From: Anaerolineales bacterium
GTDB lineage: Bacteria > Chloroflexota > Anaerolineae > Anaerolineales > Villigracilaceae
Direction: 5' to 3'
Assembly (NCBI GenBank): GCA_030834895.1
Contig: JAUQXA010000045.1
Location: 1-64,000, forward strand
Length of the DNA: 64,000 nucleotides
Below are positions 1-8,557 of this stretch, piece after piece. The notes below the pieces were generated by a model. The model saw nothing but the letters and a program-made list of their open reading frames with translations, searched no databases and was not told where the DNA came from. The position numbers and the translations under genes were made by a program. Positions within the stretch are counted from its first letter, which is position 1. Each line of letters begins with the position of its first letter.

Positions 1-24
1 GCCCGCGACGGAGCGAAGGGGTGT

Positions 25-1587
25 TCATAAGATATTCGATTTTCTCTTCCGAAATTTGCTGAGGTTCAAGACCTTGTACAACCGTAATAGGAAATACCTG
101 TCTCCCAGCCAGCCAACGAGTTTGCCCCACAGCGCGGTCAGTCCAGTTGGGATGTCGGGCAGGGGAGTGGCGGACGTGAAATCCACAGTGCAGTCGTCAA
201 CATGGAAGGTGTAGCGACCCGTTTGCTCGATCTTCGGGTTTCTGTTTAGGAAGGAGCGGAGTTGGTCAAACTCGGCGCGTCCCAGCCATTGCGGCAGGTC
301 GGAGGTCGCTTTGAACTCGCAGACGTTGGCAAGGTTTTGCAGGAGGAGGCGTTGCTCCTCTGTCAACTGGTTTGCCTTTGATTCAAAGTACGCCACGTCA
401 GGGTCGATGTGCAGCAGCGGCTTGAGCCACAGCCTGTGAAGCACCGTGCGGATGGCGTTTTTCGTCCCTGGGATGGTGGGATTGTAAAGCAGATAGGCGT
501 CGCGATATTTTTCCCAAAACGAAGCCACATCGGGACCGATTCGCATCGCATCGCATAAGCCGAGGGCAGGCAGGATGGGCGTGCCGCAGGTCAGGAAGAA
601 GGCGTCCGCGCCCATCGCTTCGCGCAGGGTTCTCAGGCAGTCACGATATGCGGCTTCGCGCGGGATGTCTTTGAAGCGCTTGCCCTTCAACGCGCCGCCG
701 TAGAGGAAGTCCAGTTTGAGGTAGTCAAAGCCCCAGGTGCGGACCTGCTTCATGAGCGCAACCAGCCACGAGGTTACGTCAGGGCGGGTCGTGTCGAGCG
801 CATACAACCGTTCGCCCCAGTTGAATCCCGCCGAGACAAACTTTCCAGTCCCATCACGGAGAAACCAGTCGGGATGTTTGCGGAAAAGTTTCGACGATTT
901 GGTCGCGATCAATGGCGCGAGCCATAGTCCTGCCTGTCGCCCCGTGGACTTGATCTTGTCTGCCAGCGCCTTCATCCCCGACGGGAATTTTTTGTTCGCC
1001 TCCCAATCGCCGACGTCCATCTGCCAGCCGTCGTCCACTTGCAGCACGTCGAAGGGCAGATCGCCGAGGTCGTTGAAAATCTTGTAAAGCGTCCGCTCGT
1101 CAATGGCGGTGTAGAGGCTGTACCACGAACACCAGACACGCGGCACGCCATTCCTTTTTATCCCACCGAAGCGGATGCTCAACTCTTTGGCGTATTCTTC
1201 AAAGACAACTACTTCTTGTCCGACGGCGGTGAACCATTCGACCTCTCCTGCTTCGCTTTGCCCCGATAGTTGGTCCTGCAACGAGACATTTGCATCCGTG
1301 CCGAGCGCGCCAAGCAGAAGAACATTGCCATCCTCGAACTCCACCGCGCCCAGCCATGAGCCGTTCAAATATTTTTTGTGGACATACTCAGCATCCAGTT
1401 GCAAAGGATGAAAGATCGCGGGCTTCGGCACGGGAATCGGGCTTGGGTCCGTCCACGCTGCCAGTGACCACGACTGCCAGCCGTGACGATAATATCGCAC
1501 GGGTTGTGACGGAAGCTCGATGTGCAATTCCCTGGCTTTGATAATTTGAGATTTGTTTTGGATTTCAGAAAATTGGAGTGAAGTCAT
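25..1587 (-). CDS. GH36-type alpha-galactosidase (melibiase-like)
   Basis: Likely retaining alpha-galactosidase of glycoside hydrolase clan D, releasing terminal alpha-linked galactose. Seen: a TIM-barrel core starting near residue 150, the VDDGW motif around residues 184-188, KLDFLYGG with the presumed nucleophile Asp293, and RIGPDV with the presumed acid/base Asp353. At 520 aa it is shorter than the 700-aa bacterial GH36 enzymes but in the range of compact members. No signal peptide is visible, so it is probably cytoplasmic. It is the last gene of a minus-strand group with a flippase-like protein, a sulfotransferase and a GT2, suggesting glycolipid or glycan turnover. The family is clear; the substrate is inferred. 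Confidence 0.85.
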   Translation of the reverse strand: MTSLQFSEIQNKSQIIKARELHIELPSQPVRYYRHGWQSWSLAAWTDPSPIPVPKPAIFHPLQLDAEYVHKKYLNGSWLGAVEFEDGNVLLLGALGTDANVSLQDQLSGQSEAGEVEWFTAVGQEVVVFEEYAKELSIRFGGIKRNGVPRVWCSWYSLYTAIDERTLYKIFNDLGDLPFDVLQVDDGWQMDVGDWEANKKFPSGMKALADKIKSTGRQAGLWLAPLIATKSSKLFRKHPDWFLRDGTGKFVSAGFNWGERLYALDTTRPDVTSWLVALMKQVRTWGFDYLKLDFLYGGALKGKRFKDIPREAAYRDCLRTLREAMGADAFFLTCGTPILPALGLCDAMRIGPDVASFWEKYRDAYLLYNPTIPGTKNAIRTVLHRLWLKPLLHIDPDVAYFESKANQLTEEQRLLLQNLANVCEFKATSDLPQWLGRAEFDQLRSFLNRNPKIEQTGRYTFHVDDCTVDFTSATPLPDIPTGLTALWGKLVGWLGDRYFLLRLYKVLNLSKFRKRKSNIL

Positions 1588-1595
1588 GTGTGATC

Positions 1596-1654
1596 CGTGG
1601 TGAGCGTAGTCGAACCACCTAAATTGTACGCCCTTTGACTGCGCTCAGGGCGAA
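1596..1654. repeat. Short intergenic repeat with palindromes
   Basis: The gap between the alpha-galactosidase and the flippase-like gene holds GTGG-N-ACCAC (1597-1619) and a hairpin with arms CGCCCT/AGGGCG (1629-1634 and 1647-1652). The text around it (CCCTTTGACTGCGCTCAGGG) resembles the palindromic repeats scattered in this window at 33.4 and 34.8 kb. It may act as a transcript 3' hairpin, but no T-tract is seen on the minus strand. Confidence 0.45.
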
Positions 1655-2629
1655 TCATTTTTTGAGAAAAAACTGCGCCCCCAAAAACGCCAGTCCGCCG
1701 CTGACCAGCACGGATAACAGCAAAACGAAATGCGAACCAGCCGCAATGGCAAGCGCGGTTTTGTACGGATAGTTGAATGCAATCAACACCGAAGTCCAGC
1801 CGACTTCGTGTGTGCCGAGGTTGGCGAATCCTTGCAGGGGAAGCAGGGTCAGCGGGATCATCACCATCGAAATGATGGCGATGTGATAGAACGCGACGGG
1901 TAATCCCATGCTCTTGGTCGCAAAGTAAAAATTGGAATAGACGCAAAGCCAGACTCCCGCCGTGAGCAGGGCAACACGTCCATGTTCGCCATGATCCTGT
2001 ATCTCGCGCAAGCCGAGGATGAATTTGTTCCATACGGCGCGAATCCTCTGGAGTCCAGAAGCTTGCTTCTGGGTTTTGGACGGCAAGCCGTCCGACTCCA
2101 GAATGGGTTTGCTGAATTTTAGAAACGCCAAAATTCCAAGCGCGCCGAGCAAAATCAGTCCACAGAAAATGACAGCGGGTAGGAAAATCCAATCGGGGAT
2201 TTCATTCCTTGAAAAGGGCAGCAGAATCACCAGAAATGCCGCCACAACTAAAAAGTCGTAAAATCGTGCTGCAAAGAGGGTGGCTGTGCCTTCGGTGAGC
2301 GACAGATCCAGCCTGTCCTTTGCGATGAAAACGTAGGTCACGTCACCTGTCTTGGCAGGCATCAGGTACATCAAAATATTGTGCAGTGCAGAAACAGGGA
2401 CAAGTTCCAGCCATTTGACAGGGCGCGAATAAATCAGGTTGGTAAAGCGCAGCGCCCGCAAAAGGATGTTGACTAGATACGCCAGCAGGGCAAGCGTCAG
2501 CCAGCCCCAATGGATGTCCGCAAAGGCGACGCGCAGGATGTCCCAGTCCAAATTCAGCAGGAGGTAGGCAAGCAACACAATCGACAGAGCCGCGCTGACG
2601 ATGTAAATAAGAGTTTGGCGTTTTTTCAT
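1655..2629 (-). CDS. Flippase-like membrane protein (LPG synthase TM / UPF0104 family)
   Basis: Polytopic inner-membrane protein of the lysylphosphatidylglycerol synthase transmembrane family (UPF0104/AglD-like), often found beside lipid-linked sugar glycosyltransferases. Seen: about 7-8 hydrophobic segments from residue 7 onward, an early LLRALRF motif typical of the family, and a PLQGFANLGTHE segment matching its conserved polar region. The length of 324 aa is normal. It lies downstream of a GT2 and a sulfotransferase on the same strand, so a role in a lipid-linked glycan or sulfoglycolipid is plausible. A cytoplasmic loop around residues 176-195 is encoded by a three-way-junction palindrome (see the repeat at 2047), which the reading frame passes through without a stop. 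Confidence 0.8.
   Translation of the reverse strand: MKKRQTLIYIVSAALSIVLLAYLLLNLDWDILRVAFADIHWGWLTLALLAYLVNILLRALRFTNLIYSRPVKWLELVPVSALHNILMYLMPAKTGDVTYVFIAKDRLDLSLTEGTATLFAARFYDFLVVAAFLVILLPFSRNEIPDWIFLPAVIFCGLILLGALGILAFLKFSKPILESDGLPSKTQKQASGLQRIRAVWNKFILGLREIQDHGEHGRVALLTAGVWLCVYSNFYFATKSMGLPVAFYHIAIISMVMIPLTLLPLQGFANLGTHEVGWTSVLIAFNYPYKTALAIAAGSHFVLLLSVLVSGGLAFLGAQFFLKK
2047..2102. repeat. Palindromic three-way-junction element inside a CDS
   Basis: Fifty-six bases that fold into a closed structure: outer stem TCTGGAGTC (2047-2055) with GACTCCAGA (2094-2102), enclosing hairpin CCAGAAGC-tt-GCTTCTGG (2055-2072) and hairpin GGACGGC-aa-GCCGTCC (2078-2093). All stems are perfect. It is read in frame within the flippase-like gene on the minus strand and encodes a polar linker between membrane segments. 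It looks like an inserted palindromic repeat tolerated by the protein. Confidence 0.75.
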
Positions 2630-2719
2630 GGGTTAGGTACACAGGGAAACGGGTGGACAAGTAAACAGGTGATTGCGAATCAAGCGCCGCGCAACTTGTA
2701 ACGCGTATCTCGTAACTCG

Positions 2720-3547
2720 TTACTCATCACTCGTAACTCGCAACTTCCCCGCCCACTCTGCTTCGCCGCCATAGCCGTATTTATTCATGCGCTCGTCGCA
2801 AAATGAGTGGAGTTGAGCGGCTTGCTTCGGTGTCCACTCGCGCCATTCGGGGAAGTCGGTTTTAGCAGATGTGTTGGCTGGCTCGCGGAATTTCTCGCGG
2901 ATTCCCGTCACACGTGGCAGACCGAGAAAGTCGGTGATCCTGCCGAAAACTTCTTCGGGGTTGTTCGTATTGAACAGGTCTTCAAACCGAACCCGCATGT
3001 ACGGCGTAGACGAATTTTCCAAGCCTTCCATCACGCGGTTCTTGAAATTCCAGATCCAGCAGTATTTTTCGAAGCGCGTAAAGCCGAATGCTTTGTTCAA
3101 GGGTAATTCGCCAACGAGGAAGGGGTTGGGCTGCCAGAACGGGACAAAATAATTCGCGATGTAACTCGTCCCTTTTTGACGAGAAAAGTTCAGGTGCGAA
3201 GTCACGTAGGTGCGCGGGTCACGGACGATGTGCAGGACTTTCAGGTTGGGATAAAGTTCTGGCGCAAGCGAGGCAAGTCCGTACAGGAAGCAATTGGCAT
3301 CGATGTGGAATTGTTTCTCGCAGGCTTCGATTTCTCCACTCTTGAACAACTTCCACGCTGCTTTCAATCCGCTTCTGGGCAGGAGGTGTGAGAAGTGCAG
3401 GTTGGTCAGAATCTGAATCGGGCGCGAATTTCCGCGCTCGTGATAGGAGGCGACGAGAGTTGGGTATAAATCCGCAAAGAGACGGGAAAAGAAAATCGTT
3501 CCCGTGCGTCCCGTGGAAATAATCAGAAGGGGCTGGGTGTCTTTCAT
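2720..3547 (-). CDS. Sulfotransferase family protein
   Basis: Cytosolic PAPS-dependent sulfotransferase-like enzyme, transferring sulfate to a glycan, lipid or small molecule. Seen: an N-terminal STGRTGTIF loop (residues 11-19) matching the 5'-phosphosulfate-binding loop, and a later IVRDPRTYVTSHL segment (about residues 107-119) matching the 3'-phosphate-binding motif. The 275-aa length fits. Its start overlaps the stop of the upstream GT2 by 4 bases (ATGA), so the two are translationally coupled. The acceptor cannot be read from sequence; the neighbouring GT2 and flippase-like gene suggest a sulfated glycolipid. Confidence 0.8.
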   Translation of the reverse strand: MKDTQPLLIISTGRTGTIFFSRLFADLYPTLVASYHERGNSRPIQILTNLHFSHLLPRSGLKAAWKLFKSGEIEACEKQFHIDANCFLYGLASLAPELYPNLKVLHIVRDPRTYVTSHLNFSRQKGTSYIANYFVPFWQPNPFLVGELPLNKAFGFTRFEKYCWIWNFKNRVMEGLENSSTPYMRVRFEDLFNTNNPEEVFGRITDFLGLPRVTGIREKFREPANTSAKTDFPEWREWTPKQAAQLHSFCDERMNKYGYGGEAEWAGKLRVTSDE

Positions 3548-4464
3548 TCGTCTTCGTTGATTGGATTGTTGGATTCGCTGCGGTCGAAGCGCAGTTGGGC
3601 GATCTGTTCCGACACCAGTCCCACCAAAAATGTCAACACGGCTGTGGACATCAGCAGGGCGGAGGTCTGTCCGTAAGGGGCGCTTAACACGAAGATGCGC
3701 ATCAAGCCATAGCTGACGCCGAGCAGGAAGATGATGATGCTCAACGGCACAAAGATTTTCAGCGGAGCGTAGAACACGGCGATCTTCAAGATGATCATCA
3801 AAAATCGCAGACCGTCCTGTAGCGGCTTGATCTTGCTCTTGGTCTTCTTGTCTCGCCCAGCAAACTTGATCGACTCGTATCCAAGGCTGTATCCCGCGCG
3901 GACAACCGAAAGTGTGATGGTGCTAGGATAGGAAAACTTGTTCGGCAATAGATAAACGAACTGCCTTGCAATGTGCGCCTTGACCGCGCGGAAACCTGAG
4001 GTCAGGTCTTCGATCTTGCGCTCGGAGACGTAGCTGGCAAGCGAGTTGAAAATCATGTTGGCAAGGTCGCGGTGGGCGGCGGTATCTGATTCGCGATTGC
4101 GGCTGCCAACCACCATGTCATACGCGCCGATTCGATTGACCAGTCTGGGAATGTCATTTGGGTCGTGTTGTCCGTCCCCATCTATGGTGACGAGGATTTT
4201 TCCGCGGGCGCGTCGAATCCCGGATTTGACCGAAGCCCCATTGCCGATGTTGTACGGATGCTGAATCACCACTGCGCCCGCCTCCCGCGCCTGGTTTGCC
4301 GTGTCGTCGGTCGAGCCGTCGTCGATGACGATGATCTCATGGTTCTGGTCCAGTTTGTTTACCACCGCATGGATTTGCTTCACCACATTCGCGATGACCA
4401 GTTCCTCATTGAGCGCGGGGATGATCACGGAAATTCGCGGCATATTCTTTTTCTCTGTCGGCAT
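3544..4464 (-). CDS. GT2 glycosyltransferase, polyprenyl-phosphate sugar type with C-terminal TM segments
   Basis: Family 2 glycosyltransferase of the DPM/DPG-synthase group, moving a sugar from a nucleotide sugar to polyprenyl phosphate at the inner membrane face. Seen: VIIPALNEE near residue 13, IDDGSTDDT (about 47-55), the DGDGQHDPNDI metal-binding region (about 96-106), VVGSRNRE, and two hydrophobic helices near 235-290. There is no GtrA domain. It is first in the minus-strand group 4464-25 and overlaps the sulfotransferase by 4 bases. The sugar is unknown. Confidence 0.85.
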   Translation of the reverse strand: MPTEKKNMPRISVIIPALNEELVIANVVKQIHAVVNKLDQNHEIIVIDDGSTDDTANQAREAGAVVIQHPYNIGNGASVKSGIRRARGKILVTIDGDGQHDPNDIPRLVNRIGAYDMVVGSRNRESDTAAHRDLANMIFNSLASYVSERKIEDLTSGFRAVKAHIARQFVYLLPNKFSYPSTITLSVVRAGYSLGYESIKFAGRDKKTKSKIKPLQDGLRFLMIILKIAVFYAPLKIFVPLSIIIFLLGVSYGLMRIFVLSAPYGQTSALLMSTAVLTFLVGLVSEQIAQLRFDRSESNNPINEDE

Positions 4465-4564
4465 TTATCACTCCATGGAAGGAGACCTGTCAGGTCTATT
4501 AATTGCGGGGGATAATAATCGAAACAAGTATAATTGACTAGTATCTTTATTTTCAGGAAAACTC

Positions 4565-6526
4565 ATGTCGAAAAATAAATCGGTTCATGTCGCTGCGTTA
4601 GTTGCAGCCTGGCTTTTTCTTTCTCTGTTCCCCTGGCAGGCGTGGTTCGAAAGTGTGTCCGCCATGCGTTTTATTGTGGGGCTCGCGCTTTTCTTCCCGC
4701 CAGGTATTTTTACTTTTCTGCTCTTGAGCGAAAATAAAAACCTTTCACCGCGTGTTTTGCTTGGTGGCTTGGTGGTTTCGATTTTGGTCACAGGTCTGCT
4801 TGGGGTTCTGGCGCGGCTCTTTCAATTGAATTTCACCTTTATCCGCTGGGGATTTGCGCTGTGGGGCGCGGCGGCGATTTTCCTCTTTTTTACGCGCGAG
4901 GTCAAAGTGACATTTCAATTCGAGAAGCCAGCTTGGTGGGAGGTCATTTCACTTCTTGTGGCGGCAGGCGGTGCGATTTATTTTGCGAGCCTTGCCAAAC
5001 CTCCGCTCATCCATGATGATGCTTTCACCTACAATGCCCTGCTCTATTATTATCAACATGCAGACGCGCTGATTTTCAAATTCCCCGTTTCGCTCGACCG
5101 TTTGGAGATTCCCCGCTTTTGGATCGCGTACTGGCCCCTTGTTGAAGCGATGATTTCCGACCTGAGCGGGGTGGACGGTCTCATCATCACCAGCGTTTAC
5201 CTTCCCCCCGTTCTGGCCTGCCTCTCTTTCCTCGGCATTTACACTCTCGGGCGGACCCTCAGCCTGCCGCGCCCTGCTGCGGGGCTTGCCATCCTTGCGC
5301 AAGGTTTCAGTCTTATGCGCCTGACGAAGTGGAACCAACCCGGCAATCTCTTCTTTCAGCGTCTCACCGAGGATAAGGTAGCGGCGGCGTTTGTCATCTC
5401 GTTGATTTTGACCTTGCTGGTGGTGGAGTATCTCGAAAAGCCGTCCACCCGCAAGTTGATTCTTGCGGGTATTGCAGCGCTGGCAATGATCTTCACTCAC
5501 CCAATTCAGTTCGGCATGACCTGCATGATCCTCGGCGTATACGGGTTGCCGTCCCTGCTGGATAAAAACATCCGCTGGAAGTATGTCGCCTTGATTGCCG
5601 TTTTGGCGGCGGTGGTTTTCATTCCATACACTTTCCGTTTTGGCGGGGGAGAGTATTCGCAGACCCTTAGCTTCTCGCTTGAAGATGTGCAGGAGAACGA
5701 TGAGTTTGCTCGTTTCGGCGTCCGCCGTATTGACATCATCGAAGGGACAAGGTTTTATGGGATCTCTCATTACCTCACGCGCGGACTGCCTTACGAAATC
5801 AGCCTCGTTGCAGTGACATTGACCTTGTTCTTCTTTTGGAGGAATAAATTGTCCCGCTATGTGCTTGCCGCTTTTCTCGTGCTTGGCGTCAGCATGTTTC
5901 CCTACACAGGCTGGGTCGTCGGCACATTCACCACGCCATTCCAACTCTGGCGTCTGACCTGGCTCATGCCGTTCGGACTGGCGTTTGCATTTTTGGTCTG
6001 GGCTGTTTTTGAATTGGCACAAAAAATCAAATTAGTCGAGCAGTGGAAATTGTGGTTGCAACCTGCTTTTTATCTTGTGGCTTTTGCCGTCATGATTGCA
6101 CTTGTAGTTTATGTCCGTCCGTGGGCGGCAAGCAACCTACCCGCCAACAACCTCGATATGTTGGATATTTACTCCAACTATGTCCGCGTTGGAGAGCGGA
6201 TGAACCAATTGGAGGTGGATTTCCCTGTCATCGTCGGAGCGCCCGATGCAACCGTCAGCGGAATCATTCCCAGCCTGACGTTGAAATTCAATCCGCTGGT
6301 TTTCCGCGTGCAGGGTGGGGGGGAGCAGACCAAGGTTTGGAGGTCAGTGACTGCGGATGAGATTCCGCCCGAAGAACGTCTGATTAGGCTGCGGGAGAGT
6401 AATATCGAGTATCTGTTGGTTCGAGGAGAGCCAGCTTGGCTTCCAGAGTTCAGGGAAAAATATCCCGAAGAATTTTCCCTTGTCTTCAAAGACCAAAGAT
6501 TGAGTTTATATCGATTGGCTCCATGA
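4565..6526 (+). CDS. Large polytopic membrane protein, GT-C-like, function unknown
   Basis: A 653-aa protein with a dozen or more hydrophobic segments and a soluble C-terminal tail of about 120 aa (from residue 540). An acidic IHDDAFTYN motif sits in the first large extracytoplasmic loop near residue 150, where GT-C glycosyltransferases usually carry a catalytic Asp; TEDK follows near residue 270. This layout resembles lipid-linked-sugar GT-C enzymes, but no family signature is decisive. It is divergent from the GT2 gene across a 100-bp gap and ends at a clear terminator. I call it a membrane protein of unknown function with possible glycan-transfer activity. Confidence 0.65.
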   Translation: MSKNKSVHVAALVAAWLFLSLFPWQAWFESVSAMRFIVGLALFFPPGIFTFLLLSENKNLSPRVLLGGLVVSILVTGLLGVLARLFQLNFTFIRWGFALWGAAAIFLFFTREVKVTFQFEKPAWWEVISLLVAAGGAIYFASLAKPPLIHDDAFTYNALLYYYQHADALIFKFPVSLDRLEIPRFWIAYWPLVEAMISDLSGVDGLIITSVYLPPVLACLSFLGIYTLGRTLSLPRPAAGLAILAQGFSLMRLTKWNQPGNLFFQRLTEDKVAAAFVISLILTLLVVEYLEKPSTRKLILAGIAALAMIFTHPIQFGMTCMILGVYGLPSLLDKNIRWKYVALIAVLAAVVFIPYTFRFGGGEYSQTLSFSLEDVQENDEFARFGVRRIDIIEGTRFYGISHYLTRGLPYEISLVAVTLTLFFFWRNKLSRYVLAAFLVLGVSMFPYTGWVVGTFTTPFQLWRLTWLMPFGLAFAFLVWAVFELAQKIKLVEQWKLWLQPAFYLVAFAVMIALVVYVRPWAASNLPANNLDMLDIYSNYVRVGERMNQLEVDFPVIVGAPDATVSGIIPSLTLKFNPLVFRVQGGGEQTKVWRSVTADEIPPEERLIRLRESNIEYLLVRGEPAWLPEFREKYPEEFSLVFKDQRLSLYRLAP

Positions 6527-6536
6527 TTTTCAACAT

Positions 6537-6571
6537 CCGCCGCCCATAAAGCGGCGGTTTGTTTTGTTTGT
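6537..6571 (+). terminator. Rho-independent terminator after the membrane protein
   Basis: Stem CCGCCGC (6537-6543) with GCGGCGG (6551-6557), seven-base loop, followed by a T-rich run TTTGTTTTGTTT. It lies 11 bases after the stop codon at 6526. Confidence 0.8.
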
Positions 6572-6600
6572 GCTGTTTGAAAATTGCCCTTTGGCTTCTC

Positions 6601-6629
6601 TTGACGATAAAAATGCCATAAGGTATAGT
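6601..6629 (+). promoter_or_regulatory. Sigma-70-type promoter for the first Lrp gene
   Basis: TTGACG (6601-6606), 17-base spacer, TATAGT (6624-6629). Predicted start of transcription is near 6636. A TTTCGGAAAA palindrome-like box (6641-6650) lies just downstream, where a repressor could act; similar boxes occur near the second Lrp gene and the first AOR gene. Confidence 0.7.
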
Positions 6630-6664
6630 TAATATATCCCTTTCGGAAAAATTATGGACAATTT

Positions 6665-7150
6665 ATGTATAAATTCGACAAAATCGACGTAAAAATTGTC
6701 AATTTATTACTTGAAGATGGGCGCATGTCCGCTTCAGAGATGTCCCGTCGGGTGGGGGATACTTCCGAACGCCTGATCCGCTATCGTATTGAGCGCATGA
6801 TGAATGCGGGGGTCATTCAAATCGGGGCCGTGGTTAACCCCGAAGCGCTGGGCTTTTCCGTCCGGGCAGACATCTCGATTGAGGTGGAGTCCGATGTTTT
6901 GGAAATTGCCAAAAAACTCGCGGATTTCGAAAGCGTAACCTACGTTGCCTGCGGTATTGGGCAGAATGATATCAGTATTCAGCTCGTCGCAAAAGATACA
7001 GCGGAAATTTATTATTTCGTAACAGAAGTGGTTCGTAAATTGCCGGGGGTACGCAAAACGACCACCTCCATTGTGCCAATTGTCCTTAAAGATGTGTACC
7101 AGTGGCGGATTCCCCCTGGTTTGGCAGAGAGTGAACCCGCATCTCAATAA
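6665..7150 (+). CDS. Lrp/AsnC family transcriptional regulator
   Basis: A 161-aa feast/famine regulator. Seen: an N-terminal winged HTH (residues 4-55, with KIVNLLLEDGRMSASEMSRR and an RLIRYRIERM recognition helix), then an RAM/AsnC effector domain (about 70-145) with the usual alternating strands. It is the first gene of the catabolic island, 49 bases before an aminotransferase with which it is probably co-transcribed from the promoter at 6601. Members of this family usually respond to an amino acid and control their own gene and linked metabolic genes. The effector is unknown. Confidence 0.9.
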   Translation: MYKFDKIDVKIVNLLLEDGRMSASEMSRRVGDTSERLIRYRIERMMNAGVIQIGAVVNPEALGFSVRADISIEVESDVLEIAKKLADFESVTYVACGIGQNDISIQLVAKDTAEIYYFVTEVVRKLPGVRKTTTSIVPIVLKDVYQWRIPPGLAESEPASQ

Positions 7151-7199
7151 GTCTTTAATGCGAAAGCCAACTTCGCATAAGAAAATAAAAGGAGATGTT

Positions 7200-8501
7200 A
7201 TGAAAAACTTTGCAAAGAGCCGGGCGCTGCAAAAGCGTGCCCAGGCTGTGGTTCCGTTGGGTGTGAATTCCAATTTCCGCTACTGGGGTGATGGGGTTAC
7301 TCCTTACATGTCGAAGGCAAAAGGTGGTTATCTGTGGGACGTGGATGGCAATAAATACATTGACTATCGTCTGGCATTTGGTCCCATCATTTTGGGGCAC
7401 TCTTATGATGCGGTGAACGAAAAAGTCCGCGAGGAAATCGAACTGGGTACCATGGCAGCCATGACGGGGGAACTTGAAATCGAAGTGGCCGAGAAGATCG
7501 TCAAGATGTGTCCCGGTGTGGAAATGGTGCGCTTTGCCTGCTCCGGCACCGAGGCCACCATGCACGCCATCCGCGTTGCCCGCGCCTACACCGGGCGTGA
7601 AATCATTTTGAAATTTGAGGGGAATTATCACGGCTTCCACGATTACACCCTATGGTCAACCTACGCCCCTGCCGAAGCCTACGGCAACCGCCGCTCCCCG
7701 ATCCCTGTTCCCGCTTCGTCGGGCATTCCCAAAGTCTTGGCTGAAAAACTCATCACCCTGCCGTTCAACGATGTCGAAGGCTTCGAGCGGGTGATGAAGA
7801 CCTACGGGAATTTGATTGCCGCCGTCATCACTGAACCGTGCCAGGGCAATTGCGGAGGGATTCTTCCCCAGCCCGGTTTCCTCGAACTCATCCGCAAGCG
7901 CACTGAAGAATATGGCGTGGTCTTCATTCTGGATGAGGTCAAGACCGGCTTCCGCATTGCCAACGGCGGTGCGCAAGAATATTATAACCTCAAGCCTGAC
8001 CTTGCCGCCTACGCCAAGGCGCTCGGCAATGGGTATCCGCTGGCGGCGTTTGGCGGCAAGAAAGAGATCATGAGCATCATCGGGCATGGTGTCGCCCAGG
8101 GCGGGACTTACAACAACAACAAGCCCGGCGTTGCGGCGGCGTGGGCGACCCTCACCATCCTCGAAAAGGAACCGGTGATGAAGACCCTCAACAAGCGTGG
8201 CAAGCGTCTGATGGACGGCATTAGCAAGATATTCAAGGAGGAGGGCATTGTCCATTGCATGAACGGCTACCCGGCAATGTTCACGTATGCCATCGGTGCG
8301 GAAAAAGTTGCCTGTCAGCGCGACTGGAATGACACTGAAAAGGATTACTACCTGCGTATCATTGACCTGCTCATCGAACGTGGGGTGATGCCCGACCACG
8401 ACGCCCGCGAACCGTGGTTCCTGTGCTATGCCCACAGTGACAAGGATATTGACGACACCCTCACGGCTTTCCGCGATGCGGTTAAGGCAGGCAAAAAATA
8501 G
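7200..8501 (+). CDS. Class III aminotransferase, glutamate-1-semialdehyde aminomutase-like
   Basis: PLP-dependent fold-type I enzyme of 433 aa. Seen: CSGTEAT (about 114-120), the PLP-contacting LDEVKTGFR with Asp245, and YAKALGNGYP with the presumed Schiff-base Lys273. The layout is closest to the HemL-like branch, but many members of that branch are catabolic aminotransferases, and its place between an Lrp gene and another aminotransferase argues against a heme role. The start at 7200 is chosen for AAAGGAG at 7189-7195; a longer in-frame extension from 7071 overlaps the Lrp gene and lacks such a site. The substrate is unknown. Confidence 0.8.
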   Translation: MKNFAKSRALQKRAQAVVPLGVNSNFRYWGDGVTPYMSKAKGGYLWDVDGNKYIDYRLAFGPIILGHSYDAVNEKVREEIELGTMAAMTGELEIEVAEKIVKMCPGVEMVRFACSGTEATMHAIRVARAYTGREIILKFEGNYHGFHDYTLWSTYAPAEAYGNRRSPIPVPASSGIPKVLAEKLITLPFNDVEGFERVMKTYGNLIAAVITEPCQGNCGGILPQPGFLELIRKRTEEYGVVFILDEVKTGFRIANGGAQEYYNLKPDLAAYAKALGNGYPLAAFGGKKEIMSIIGHGVAQGGTYNNNKPGVAAAWATLTILEKEPVMKTLNKRGKRLMDGISKIFKEEGIVHCMNGYPAMFTYAIGAEKVACQRDWNDTEKDYYLRIIDLLIERGVMPDHDAREPWFLCYAHSDKDIDDTLTAFRDAVKAGKK

Positions 8502-8557
8502 TTGAATAAACACGCAAGATGTGAAAATCGTTTTGTGCGTTTATGTTAGGAGACTTT

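Noticed and set aside
4949..6022. Long antisense frame (357 codons) opposite the membrane protein
   Set aside because: It lies fully within the plus-strand gene, has charged low-complexity composition and no domain; a shadow frame.
7200..8501. True HemL for heme synthesis
   Set aside because: Matches the fold, but there are no other heme genes, and it sits in an aminotransferase island under an Lrp gene; catabolic role preferred.
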